This document shows positions 1 to 7,300 of a DNA stretch of 64,000 bases, one piece after another. Below the pieces are notes generated by a model that saw nothing but the letters and a program-made list of their open reading frames with translations, did not search any database and was not told the DNA's origin. The translations under genes and the position numbers were made by a program. Source of the DNA: Cellvibrionaceae bacterium (GTDB lineage: Bacteria > Pseudomonadota > Gammaproteobacteria > Pseudomonadales > Cellvibrionaceae); assembly GCA_021151695.1 (NCBI GenBank), contig JAGKWU010000012.1, positions 1 through 64,000 of the forward strand, read 5' to 3'. Numbering within the stretch: the first letter of the stretch is position 1; every line of letters starts with the position of its first letter.

Positions 1-2
1 GC

Positions 3-2090
3 GGTGGCGGTGGCAACAGCACAGCGATTTCTTCAATGGCTACGTCAACCTCAAGTAGCAGTTCTTCCAGCTCTGCCGTGAATTCCGATGTGAATCCTCC
101 AGCTGCATCCATCATGTTCCCCACTGCTGTATCCATGACGGAATCCGATAAGGTTCTGATTCGTGGAGCTGCCAGTGATGATAAAAATAAAATTACCAGC
201 GTAAAAGTGAACGGATACGATGTATCTACAACAGACAACTATTCTACGTGGCAAGTCGAAGTTCCCGTAAGTATGGGAAAAAATACTTTATCTGTCAGCA
301 CCAGCGACTCTGTCGGTAATACTTCTGACAAGGCAGCCGAGATTCAGGTTATCCGTAAGATCCTTCTGATAAATCCTACAGGCATTGCGGTGGACGTTGC
401 TAAAAATAGGGCGTTGGTAATTGATGCCGGACTAAAAGCGTTAATTGCTGTTGATTTAGTCACAAGTATTCCCAGTGTACTTTCAGATAATCTGCGCAAC
501 GATTCAACTCCCTTTTCGAATCCAGTATGCATAACCTTGGATGCCAAAAATAATCGAGCCTTGATATTAGATGATGGATTTGGGGTTAAAGCCATTGTCT
601 CAGTGAACTTGAGTACGGGTCAACGAGCGACGATTGCTAAGTATCCAGATAAATATGGCCAGCCTACCGCCATTGCATTAGATGAATCAAAAAATCGTAT
701 CTTGTTTACAGGAGATCAATCGGTTGTTGAAGTCGATTTATCGAGCGGTGCTGCTGCTGTAGTATCAGACCATTCTACGCCTGGAACGCAATATTATTTA
801 ACCAGCCCTAAGGGAATTGTCATTGATTCAAAGAACAACCGAGCGTTAATAACTGACACTGGTACTGGAGACGCTTTGGTTTATATCGATTTGTCTCCAG
901 GGCCCACCTATGGCGTCGCTGCCCCCTTATATACCAAGCCCGAAAATTCTATGGACGAATTGGTTTTAAGTGGCGATAAAAATAAAGCGTTTATTGTAAA
1001 CACGAATGGCCGTGTTGGAGGGGGAGCAGTAACTGCGGTGGAACTTGCTTATCGCTCGCCAACAATCCTGTCAGATAACAAAATACCAAATGCCCAATAC
1101 CCGCTCACAAGCCCATATAGTATTGCACTCGACGAGGCGCACAATCGTCTATTAGTTCTTAATGGAGTTGAACGGTCAATACTGACAGTTGATCTTGCCA
1201 GTGGGCAGCGTTCAGTACTAAGCGATAATAGTTTACCCACTGGAAAAGCAGCTTATATTACGCCAACAAATCTTGTAGTGGATGATGCTAATCACAATCT
1301 TCTTTTGATGGATGAAGAGCAAAACACGTTATTTGCAGTAGATATTAATACGGGAATTCACTCAATTATTTCAGCGGGACCACATAACCTTGGGCTCCAT
1401 AATTATCATGGAATAGTATTAGATAAGGCTAGAAAAAGAGCGCTAATTGCGGATGGTATTTTGGGCGGAATCGTTAGCATCGATATGACAAGCGGCGAGC
1501 GATCCATGTTTTGGACTAAAAATAATATCCCAGCGCCCTATCCATTTGGTATCGCGTTAGATTCCACTAAAAATAAAATATGGGTCAATGATGCATATGA
1601 CTGTGTATTCGCTATTGATTTAATGAGCGGCATATCGTCGTTATTATCAAATAACACCACACCCAATGCGAATAATCCTATGAGCTGTATGTCGGAGATA
1701 GCTCTGGACGTTGCCCATAACCGCCTTCTATCTGCGGAAACTGTTTCCAGATCTATTATAGCGATTGATTTAACCACGGGTGATCGCACAATATTATCCA
1801 GTAACAGCGTACCAGATACGTCAAATCCATTTCTTGCTCCTAACACTCTGACGATTGATGTGAGCCGCAATAGAGCCTTGGTGCTGGATTCGCTTGAACG
1901 TATAGTCTTCGTTGACTTATCCACCGGTGTGCGAACGCCTATTCCCGGCGAGATTCCAAAGAACAATCCTTATGAATCCACTATTTCAATTGACCAGGAA
2001 AAAAATATTGCTTATTTAATTGATTCAGCACTGGATTCGGTTGTAGTTGTTGATTTGGTTACAGGGCAAAGAGCAATTTTTTCGAAATAA
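3..2090 (+). CDS. Secreted Ig-like / beta-propeller repeat protein, 5' truncated by window edge
   Basis: The frame is open to the first base. Upstream of the first ATG (36) it reads Gly-Gly-Gly-Gly-Asn-Ser, then a Ser/Thr-rich stretch, which is the usual linker just after the lipobox Cys of Cellvibrio-type lipoproteins, so the true start and signal peptide lie outside the window. A short Ig-like domain follows (about residues 20-105 counted from the ATG; T-S-D-S-V-G-N-T). The rest is roughly a dozen repeats of about 45 residues with the pattern I-A-L-D-x-x-x-N-R-x-L-x-x-D then V-D-L-x-T-G-x-R-x-x-x-S, typical of NHL/SMP-30-like propeller blades. Likely an exported cell-surface protein; ligand unknown. 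The stretch is more AT-rich than the housekeeping genes further on. Being a propeller is confident; being a lipoprotein is inference. Confidence 0.8.
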   Translation, partial: GGGGNSTAISSMATSTSSSSSSSSAVNSDVNPPAASIMFPTAVSMTESDKVLIRGAASDDKNKITSVKVNGYDVSTTDNYSTWQVEVPVSMGKNTLSVSTSDSVGNTSDKAAEIQVIRKILLINPTGIAVDVAKNRALVIDAGLKALIAVDLVTSIPSVLSDNLRNDSTPFSNPVCITLDAKNNRALILDDGFGVKAIVSVNLSTGQRATIAKYPDKYGQPTAIALDESKNRILFTGDQSVVEVDLSSGAAAVVSDHSTPGTQYYLTSPKGIVIDSKNNRALITDTGTGDALVYIDLSPGPTYGVAAPLYTKPENSMDELVLSGDKNKAFIVNTNGRVGGGAVTAVELAYRSPTILSDNKIPNAQYPLTSPYSIALDEAHNRLLVLNGVERSILTVDLASGQRSVLSDNSLPTGKAAYITPTNLVVDDANHNLLLMDEEQNTLFAVDINTGIHSIISAGPHNLGLHNYHGIVLDKARKRALIADGILGGIVSIDMTSGERSMFWTKNNIPAPYPFGIALDSTKNKIWVNDAYDCVFAIDLMSGISSLLSNNTTPNANNPMSCMSEIALDVAHNRLLSAETVSRSIIAIDLTTGDRTILSSNSVPDTSNPFLAPNTLTIDVSRNRALVLDSLERIVFVDLSTGVRTPIPGEIPKNNPYESTISIDQEKNIAYLIDSALDSVVVVDLVTGQRAIFSK

Positions 2091-2144
2091 ATAATTTCTG
2101 TGTAATGAGTATTTCATTCATCTCAAGAGTTTCCATTTACAGAC

Positions 2145-2204
2145 AGGTTGGGCAGCGATGCCCAGCTTTCGCAACATCAGCAAAGATTTTTCTTAATTTG
2201 ACCA
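2145..2204 (+). repeat. Half copy of a dispersed palindromic repeat
   Basis: This stretch (from AGGTTGGGCAGCGATGCCC to AATTTGACCACC) matches the left part of the longer element at 2892-2998 at roughly three of four positions, including the inner GGGCA...TGCCC pair. It stops where the threonine dehydratase remnant begins, so its right half is missing or was replaced. Confidence 0.6.
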
Positions 2205-2362
2205 CCGCTACCGCAACCAAGGTTCCGCCTTAGCGCGTGTGCTGGTAGGGATGCAGGTGCCGAAAAAAAGAATACGCGGAATTAAAAGCGTTTTTAAATG
2301 ATCTGAATTATCCCTACTGGGATGAAACCAAAAATGAAGCTTATAAGTTCTTTTTGGGGTAG
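2197..2362 (+). pseudogene. ilvA: Threonine dehydratase (ilvA) C-terminal remnant
   Basis: In this otherwise gene-free stretch, one frame (2197-2262) reads ...HRYRNQGSALARVLVGMQVP and, after a run of seven A's (2263-2269), a shifted frame reads EYAELKAFLNDLNYPYWDE then TKNEAYKFFLG and a stop at 2360-2362. This is the end of the second ACT-like domain of IlvA, whose homologues end in a G-Y-P-Y-W-D-E...A-Y-K-F-F-L-G pattern. A stop codon lies directly upstream (2194-2196), there is no start or catalytic domain, and one extra A in the homopolymer breaks the frame. It is a non-functional fragment of a gene whose intact copy must lie elsewhere. Confidence 0.85.
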
Positions 2363-2399
2363 GGCAATACTGGGAAAAATTAAGTAAAAAGGAGAAGTT

Positions 2400-2822
2400 A
2401 TGAAAAAATATTTATTTTTTGTGTTGTCCATTGTTGCCATGCATATTAACGCGGATCCAATAAAAGGAGTTGAGGGTACGAAAGATCTATGTCAAAAATC
2501 CGTAGATTTTTTTGCACAAGGAAACACCAAAAAATCTACCGAAGTATTAAAGCCTTATTGGCCACTGCCTTCGGAAGAAATTGATAATCTTGTGTATCAA
2601 ACTGACTCTCAGCTCAAAATGGTGTCCTCAAGATTTGGGGCGATGATAGGCTCAGATTTTGTTACGACCAAATTGGTTGGAACTAGCTTTGTGCAGCATA
2701 CATTCGTTGTAAAATTTGAGAAACATGCGGTGCGCTATTTTTGTACATTTTATAAGCCGAAAGACGAATGGCTCGTAAATTCAGTTACGTGGGACGATAA
2801 AGTAACATTGTTGTTTCAGTAA
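2400..2822 (+). CDS. Small secreted protein of unknown function
   Basis: A 140-residue protein with a clear Sec signal peptide (MKKYLFFVLSIVAMHINA, cleavage before DPI) and a strong ribosome site (AAGGAG) just before the ATG. The mature part is about 120 residues: an N-terminal helix-like part with one Cys, then alternating strands around F-V-V-K-F-E-K-H-A-V-R-Y-F-C-T-F ending in a tryptophan-containing strand. Two Cys could form a disulfide. The size and strand pattern recall NTF2-like periplasmic proteins, but I do not recognise the family. It is a lone gene between two repeat copies. Confidence 0.7.
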   Translation: MKKYLFFVLSIVAMHINADPIKGVEGTKDLCQKSVDFFAQGNTKKSTEVLKPYWPLPSEEIDNLVYQTDSQLKMVSSRFGAMIGSDFVTTKLVGTSFVQHTFVVKFEKHAVRYFCTFYKPKDEWLVNSVTWDDKVTLLFQ

Positions 2823-2891
2823 TGTGAATTCCCAAGCTCCAACTTGGGAATGCACTTCAACGTAAAGGACTACACATGTGTGTGGTTCAAC

Positions 2892-2998
2892 GTAGGTTGG
2901 GCAGCCATGCCCAACATTCGCAATCTCAGTGCAAGTTTATCTTTAATTTGATCATCGCATGTTGGGCATAACTGCCTACGCGGCCCGACCCAACCTAC
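2892..2998 (+). repeat. Palindromic repeat with terminal inverted repeats (MITE/REP-like)
   Basis: The 107-bp element starts with GTAGGTTGGG (2892-2901) and ends with its exact reverse complement CCCAACCTAC (2989-2998). A nested pair (ATGCCCAACA near 2908 and TGTTGGGCAT near 2960) lies inside, so it can fold into a nested hairpin. A related half copy is at 2145-2204. It carries no coding capacity. It ends 13 bp before the next start codon, so the promoter of that gene must lie inside or upstream of the element. Confidence 0.7.
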
Positions 2999-3011
2999 CA
3001 AGGAAAGCGTC

Positions 3012-3326
3012 ATGGAAAAACTCTACATCGGCGTCAAAGGCCACGTCGTCTGCCTGGATAAAGCCACCGGCAATATCCAGTGGGAGCAGAAATTAAAATC
3101 AGCTGATCTCACTAATATCATTCAAGACGGCAATTTAATTTTCGCCCACGCGGCGGGCCATTTATTTTGTCTGGATGCAGCGACTGGCCATGTCAAATGG
3201 AAAAATGAACTATCCGGTTTGGGTTACGGTGCGTGCATTTTTGCAACAAACCAACAGGGTTCGACTTACGCAAGTGCGTACGAAGAAGCGCAGCGGCGGC
3301 AGGCTCGTGGGGAGCAGAATACGTGA
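3012..3326 (+). CDS. Small PQQ-like beta-propeller repeat protein
   Basis: 104 residues with two copies of the PQQ/quinoprotein blade motif: V-V-C-L-D-K-A-T-G-N-I-Q-W-E and L-F-C-L-D-A-A-T-G-H-V-K-W-K. No signal peptide, so probably cytoplasmic. Two blades cannot close a propeller, so it either oligomerises or is a remnant of a longer protein. The hydrophilic tail (A-S-A-Y-E-E-A-Q-R-R-Q) may be a helix. The ribosome site AAGGAA lies directly after the palindromic repeat. The next gene starts 7 bp after its stop, suggesting co-transcription. Confidence 0.75.
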   Translation: MEKLYIGVKGHVVCLDKATGNIQWEQKLKSADLTNIIQDGNLIFAHAAGHLFCLDAATGHVKWKNELSGLGYGACIFATNQQGSTYASAYEEAQRRQARGEQNT

Positions 3327-3333
3327 ACATCAA

Positions 3334-3849
3334 ATGCAAATAAAAACACCAAATTTTCTCCTGCGCGATTTTGAATTTGGCGATCTCGAAAGCTATGCGC
3401 TCTTTCGCCAAGACCAAAAATTCCAACGCTTCTACGACGAACAAGATTGCTCACCCGAAAAATCGGCGCAATTAATTGAGATGTTTATCGGCTGGAGTCA
3501 AGAGCAACCGCGCACCAAATTCCAGTTGGCGATTATTGCGGATACCAGTGAAGTGATAGGTTCGTTTGGTATTCGCATCGAAGCTGAAGGAGACGCATCG
3601 GTCGGTTGCGAGCTGGCGCGGCTTTGGCAAGGTTCAGGTGCCGCGCGCGAAGTGGGTGCGGCTATGTTGGCGTTTGCTTTCGATACACTGAAGCTGCGCC
3701 GAATTTACGCGGAGACTATTTCCGAAAACAAACCTGCGATCAAGCTTTGCGAGTCACTTGGCCTGCAACGCGAAACCGAGCGTGAACAGGATTGCTTCTT
3801 TAAAGGCCGCTATTGGAATACTCTGGTGCTATCCTTAAGTCAGTCCTGA
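3334..3849 (+). CDS. GNAT-family N-acetyltransferase (RimJ/RimL type)
   Basis: 171 residues. The fold follows the ribosomal-protein-acetyltransferase branch: L-L-R-D-F-E-F-G-D at the start, I-G-S-F-G-I-R in the central strands, the acetyl-CoA-binding region around L-A-R-L-W-Q-G-S-G-A-A-R-E-V-G-A-A-M-L, then R-R-I-Y-A-E-T-I-S-E-N-K-P-A-I-K-L-C-E-S-L-G-L, the usual C-terminal signature. The frame is open further upstream, but the ATG at 3334 matches the family N-terminus and avoids overlap with the preceding gene. Substrate unknown. Confidence 0.85.
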   Translation: MQIKTPNFLLRDFEFGDLESYALFRQDQKFQRFYDEQDCSPEKSAQLIEMFIGWSQEQPRTKFQLAIIADTSEVIGSFGIRIEAEGDASVGCELARLWQGSGAAREVGAAMLAFAFDTLKLRRIYAETISENKPAIKLCESLGLQRETEREQDCFFKGRYWNTLVLSLSQS

Positions 3850-3866
3850 TTCTTGAGCCTCTTTTC

Positions 3867-4667
3867 ATGCGTATAACTGCTGTTATTTTTTCCCTTCTTT
3901 TCTCGCTTCTTTCATCTGCCGTTTTCGCCGGGGAATTAGTTCCGGTTGGGGATATAAAACTCTATGTCGACCAACAGGGCAAAGGCGAGCCACTGATTTT
4001 ATTGCATGGTGGTTTGGGCAGTGGGGAATCATGGTACAAACAGCTGCCTGAGTTCAGCAAAAAATACAAAGTCATCAGAATAGATAGCCGCGGCCAGGGG
4101 CGTTCTACTGATGGCAAGTTGCCGCTGACTTATCACCTGATGGCGGAAGATGTGGTAGCGCTGATGGATAAGTTGCAATTGACATCGGCGCGTTTTGTGG
4201 GTTGGAGCGATGGAGCAAATATCGCCATCGATATGGCCATACACCATCCAACTCGCGTGAAATCATTTATAGCCTATGGGGCCAATATAAACCCTGCAGG
4301 GTTGCAGCCGGACTTTATGAATTACCTGCGCACCGCCAGTAAAGAAAAGCTGGAAAAAGATTTGGGCCGCGAATTTTTGCAAGTGACCAAAGAGCCCGAG
4401 CGTTTGCCGGAGATAGTACAAAAAATAAAAGTGATGTGGCTGGTCGAACCGCAATTTACCAAAGCGCAACTCGCCAGTATCAAAACACCAGCCCTGATTA
4501 TGGATGGCAAAACAGAAGAGGCCATTCGCCCTGATCACGCGGCAGAAATTGCTGCTGCAATTCCATCATCGACGTTATTAATGCTGCCCGATATTGGCCA
4601 CTATGCCATGTTCTCTGCGACCGAACGCTTCAACCGCGAAGTGCTTACTTTTTTGGCGGCACATTGA
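3867..4667 (+). CDS. Exported alpha/beta hydrolase
   Basis: 266 residues starting with a signal peptide (MRITAVIFSLLFSLLSSAVFA, then GEL). Alpha/beta-hydrolase signatures in order: oxyanion-hole motif H-G-G-L-G-S-G, nucleophile elbow G-W-S-D-G-A-N with the catalytic Ser, the acid region around I-M-D-G-K-T-E-E, and the catalytic His in D-I-G-H-Y. The earlier in-frame start at 3813 lies inside the acetyltransferase gene and would bury the signal peptide, so the ATG at 3867 is chosen. Likely a periplasmic esterase or lactonase-like enzyme; substrate unknown. Confidence 0.85.
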   Translation: MRITAVIFSLLFSLLSSAVFAGELVPVGDIKLYVDQQGKGEPLILLHGGLGSGESWYKQLPEFSKKYKVIRIDSRGQGRSTDGKLPLTYHLMAEDVVALMDKLQLTSARFVGWSDGANIAIDMAIHHPTRVKSFIAYGANINPAGLQPDFMNYLRTASKEKLEKDLGREFLQVTKEPERLPEIVQKIKVMWLVEPQFTKAQLASIKTPALIMDGKTEEAIRPDHAAEIAAAIPSSTLLMLPDIGHYAMFSATERFNREVLTFLAAH

Positions 4668-4866
4668 TATTGGCGACAATGGTTTGCAAAAATCAAACAC
4701 AAGTCTCACTCGTCGTCGATCTGTCACAGAGTTGAAAAAAATCAGACACAGAGGCTGGCTAGAATCCGGCCCGCGAACAACATGGAGGTGACCCGCAACT
4801 GGGTTGGCATGCGCCGGGATGAGCGGTATGCCACTACTATCGCTATCCTCTTTGTTGGATGTTCAA

Positions 4867-5922
4867 ATGAACGCTTATAAAAATCTTAATGCTTCCATCC
4901 TGGGACTCTTGGGTATTTGTGCAGTGGCTGTGAGCTCTGCCGCATCGGCAATTACTTATGTTGCCTGGCCAAACTCTACCGCGGTGGTTACGGCCGATGG
5001 CTCCAATCAATTTGGCGGAAATCTCAGTGGCTTGTATTACCAACCTGCGGCGGGTGCGCAAGCTGCTGTGCTGTGGGGCGTGCAAAATTCGCCATCAAAA
5101 CTCTATAATCTGGTGTGGAATAGCAGTAGCAATACCTTTGTAAAAAGCACGTCTAACGGTTGGACTAACGGAAAAACATTGCGCTATCCCAATGGCTCCG
5201 GTGCGCCAGATGCAGAGGGCGTGACCAAAGCGGAATTGTCGGGTACTGATATTTACATTTCTACCGAGCGCGATGGCAGCGGTTCAAATCGTTTCAGCGT
5301 ATTGCGTTACGACACTAGCGGCACCGCCACTACCATCAATGCCACCCACGAATGGAATTTGACGTCGGATCTGCCCAGTGTAGGCTCTACCAACCTTGGC
5401 CTGGAAGCTATTGCCTGGGTGCCTGATAGTTACTTGCAAGCGAATGGTTTTATCGACGAGCATTTTGCCGCAACTTACGATCCCGCCAATTATCCCTTGC
5501 ACGGTACGGGTCTGTTTTTTGTGGGCCTGGAAGCTAACGGAAAAATTTATGCTTACGCGCTGAATTCAGATTCATCTTATGTGCGTGTTGCAACCATTGA
5601 CAGCGGCCATGCCAGCATTATGGATTTGTCATTTGATTGGGACAGCGGTGCGCTTTGGGCCTACTGCGATAACAATTGCAGCAACCGTTCACACTTGCTC
5701 GGTATTGATACCACTGTAGGTTCATCGACATACGGAAAATTTATTGTGCGCAAAGCCTATGAGCGCCCGTCGAGCATGTCGAATATCAACAACGAAGGCA
5801 TCGCCATGGCGCCAGCCTCCGAGTGTGTGAGCGGTATTAAAAATTTCTTCTGGGCCGATGATTCGGAAACCAGCGGTCACGCTATTCGCAAAGGAAAAAT
5901 TCCCTGCGGGCCTTTATTTTAA
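4867..5922 (+). CDS. Secreted propeller-like protein, unknown function
   Basis: 351 residues with a signal peptide (start MNAYKNLNASILGLLG, cleavage near A-S-A before ITY). The mature protein has strand-rich repeats: G-L-Y-Y-Q-P, Y-I-S-T-E-R-D-G-S, G-L-E-A-I-A-W-V-P, G-L-F-F-V-G-L-E-A-N-G-K-I-Y and D-L-S-F-D-W-D-S-G-A-L-W-A-Y-C-D. This resembles phytase-like or SdiA-regulated esterase-like propellers. Conserved acidic pairs may bind a metal. Two Cys near the C-terminus probably form a disulfide. A GGA ribosome site precedes the ATG; an upstream in-frame start at 4804 would mask the signal peptide. Function not recognised. Confidence 0.7.
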   Translation: MNAYKNLNASILGLLGICAVAVSSAASAITYVAWPNSTAVVTADGSNQFGGNLSGLYYQPAAGAQAAVLWGVQNSPSKLYNLVWNSSSNTFVKSTSNGWTNGKTLRYPNGSGAPDAEGVTKAELSGTDIYISTERDGSGSNRFSVLRYDTSGTATTINATHEWNLTSDLPSVGSTNLGLEAIAWVPDSYLQANGFIDEHFAATYDPANYPLHGTGLFFVGLEANGKIYAYALNSDSSYVRVATIDSGHASIMDLSFDWDSGALWAYCDNNCSNRSHLLGIDTTVGSSTYGKFIVRKAYERPSSMSNINNEGIAMAPASECVSGIKNFFWADDSETSGHAIRKGKIPCGPLF

Positions 5923-5972
5923 TGAAAGGCTTTAATGAAAGATTTTAATAAAGCGTTTTAATGCCTGACGAT

Positions 5973-6000
5973 AACCACTCCTGCAACAGGAGTGGTTTAT
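5973..6000. terminator. Bidirectional hairpin terminator between convergent genes
   Basis: An 11-bp perfect stem (AACCACTCCTG / CAGGAGTGGTT) with loop CAA, followed on the plus side by TTTATTT. It overlaps the stop codon of the convergent cytochrome b561 gene and so can end both transcripts. Confidence 0.75.
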
Positions 6001-6545
6001 TTCCCCAGCATGCGCAACAGCGTGCGATCTTTATCGATAAGGTGATGCTTAAGCGCGCCGCTAATATGCAGCAAGAGTGCGATAGTTAATATATAGCCAA
6101 CACTCTCATGCACTTCATGACCTATGTCGCTAACCACTTCGTTGTAAGGAATTACTTTGGTGGGATCTATAGGGTCTGGATTGGCGGGTGCGATAGTCAA
6201 GCCAAACACTTCCACACCAAAACCACCCGCGCCGGAAAATAGAAATCCGCTGATGGGCATGATCAACGTTCCCAAAATCAATACCCAGAATGTCAGTCGC
6301 GCGAGCCTGCGCTCCCAGGTGGGGTAGTCGCGCACGGGCACGGGCCAGCCATTTTTAATTCGCCAGATAACGCGCACCAGTATCACCGCAAAAATGCAGA
6401 TGCCGATGGATTTGTGCAACGCATAAAGGCCGTAGGCCTCGTACATGGACATATAAAACCCCACGGCGAGCAGACACACAATGGTGAGCGCAATAATCCA
6501 ATGCAGGGCGATAGTAGTCGGGCTGAGCTGTTCGCGTGTGTCCAA
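5997..6545 (-). CDS. Cytochrome b561 family protein (CybB-like)
   Basis: 182 residues, the usual length for CybB-type diheme cytochromes. Four hydrophobic helices: I-A-L-H-W-I-I-A-L-T near 12-30; H-K-S-I-G-I-C-I-F-A near 44-62; L-T-F-W-V-L-I-L-G-T near 88-105; H-E-V-H-E-S-V-G-Y-I-L near 142-163. Histidines at the helix ends (H15, H44, the H-E-V-H pair) are the expected heme ligands. It is an inner-membrane quinol-linked electron carrier. It is transcribed alone and divergently from the next acetyltransferase. Confidence 0.88.
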   Translation of the reverse strand: MDTREQLSPTTIALHWIIALTIVCLLAVGFYMSMYEAYGLYALHKSIGICIFAVILVRVIWRIKNGWPVPVRDYPTWERRLARLTFWVLILGTLIMPISGFLFSGAGGFGVEVFGLTIAPANPDPIDPTKVIPYNEVVSDIGHEVHESVGYILTIALLLHISGALKHHLIDKDRTLLRMLGK

Positions 6546-6644
6546 GGTGCAACTCCTTCCGTATAAGCAGTGGCTTGATGGTTATTGCTCAATTATAGTG
6601 CGCCATTTGCGCTTTGCCGTCTCGACCCGATAAGGAGAGGTTTT

Positions 6645-7259
6645 ATGAATGAAAGATTTAACAAGGTGGTATTGGAAGGGGAATTTGTGCGCCTCGAACC
6701 TCTGGCGCTCACGCACAAATCCGGCCTGGAGGCTGCTATTCGCGATGGCGAGCTGTGGAATTTGTTTGTGACCCTGGTTCCTCACCCCGACCAACTGGAC
6801 GCATTCTTTGCCCAGGCGGATGACTGGTATAACACGGGTGAGAGCCTCGCCTTTGCGACTATCGACAAACGCAGCGGCAAAATCGCAGGTTCTACAAGAT
6901 TTATGAAAGCCAACTTGCCCAACAAGCGCGTCGAAATCGGTTTTACCTTTTTAGGTGAAAGCTGGCAGCGCACACCGGTCAATACCGAGGCGAAACTCCT
7001 GATGCTGCAACATGCGTTTGAGACGCTGGGATTAAACCGCGTGGAATTACTGACGGATTTTCTCAACAGTAAATCGCGCGCGGCTATTGCCCGATTGGGC
7101 GCCAAGGAAGAGGGGGTTTTGCGCAGCCATATGGTGATGCCCAATGGGCGTGTGCGCGATTCGGTGCTTTTTAGTATCACTAACCATGAATGGCGCGGCG
7201 TGAAAGAAAATCTGCAATTCAAACTTGCGCGTTCAGCAGATAAAACAAACCCCACCTAA
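6645..7259 (+). CDS. GNAT-family N-acetyltransferase
   Basis: 204 residues of the RimJ/RimL-like family: F-V-R-L-E-P-L-A-L-T-H at the start, K-I-A-G-S-T-R-F mid-protein, R-V-E-I-G-F-T-F-L-G and L-N-R-V-E-L-L-T-D-F-L-N-S-K-S-R-A-A-I-A-R-L-G as the acetyl-CoA/C-terminal signature. The ATG at 6645 has a very good ribosome site (AAGGAGAGG) and is preferred over an upstream in-frame start. It ends in an intrinsic terminator. Substrate unknown. Confidence 0.88.
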   Translation: MNERFNKVVLEGEFVRLEPLALTHKSGLEAAIRDGELWNLFVTLVPHPDQLDAFFAQADDWYNTGESLAFATIDKRSGKIAGSTRFMKANLPNKRVEIGFTFLGESWQRTPVNTEAKLLMLQHAFETLGLNRVELLTDFLNSKSRAAIARLGAKEEGVLRSHMVMPNGRVRDSVLFSITNHEWRGVKENLQFKLARSADKTNPT

Positions 7260-7278
7260 GTGGGGTTTGTTGTTTTTT
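7244..7278. terminator. Intrinsic terminator overlapping stop codon
   Basis: A 12-bp stem AACAAACCCCAC / GTGGGGTTTGTT with loop CTAA, followed by GTTTTTT. The stop codon of the acetyltransferase lies in the loop. The hairpin can also end the convergent muramidase transcript. Confidence 0.9.
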
Positions 7279-7300
7279 AGCGATGGATAAGTGGCCGGTC

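Noticed and set aside
3175..3333. Longer acetyltransferase start overlapping the PQQ-like gene
   Set aside because: The extra 53 residues are read from another frame of the PQQ-like gene and do not fit the GNAT N-terminus.
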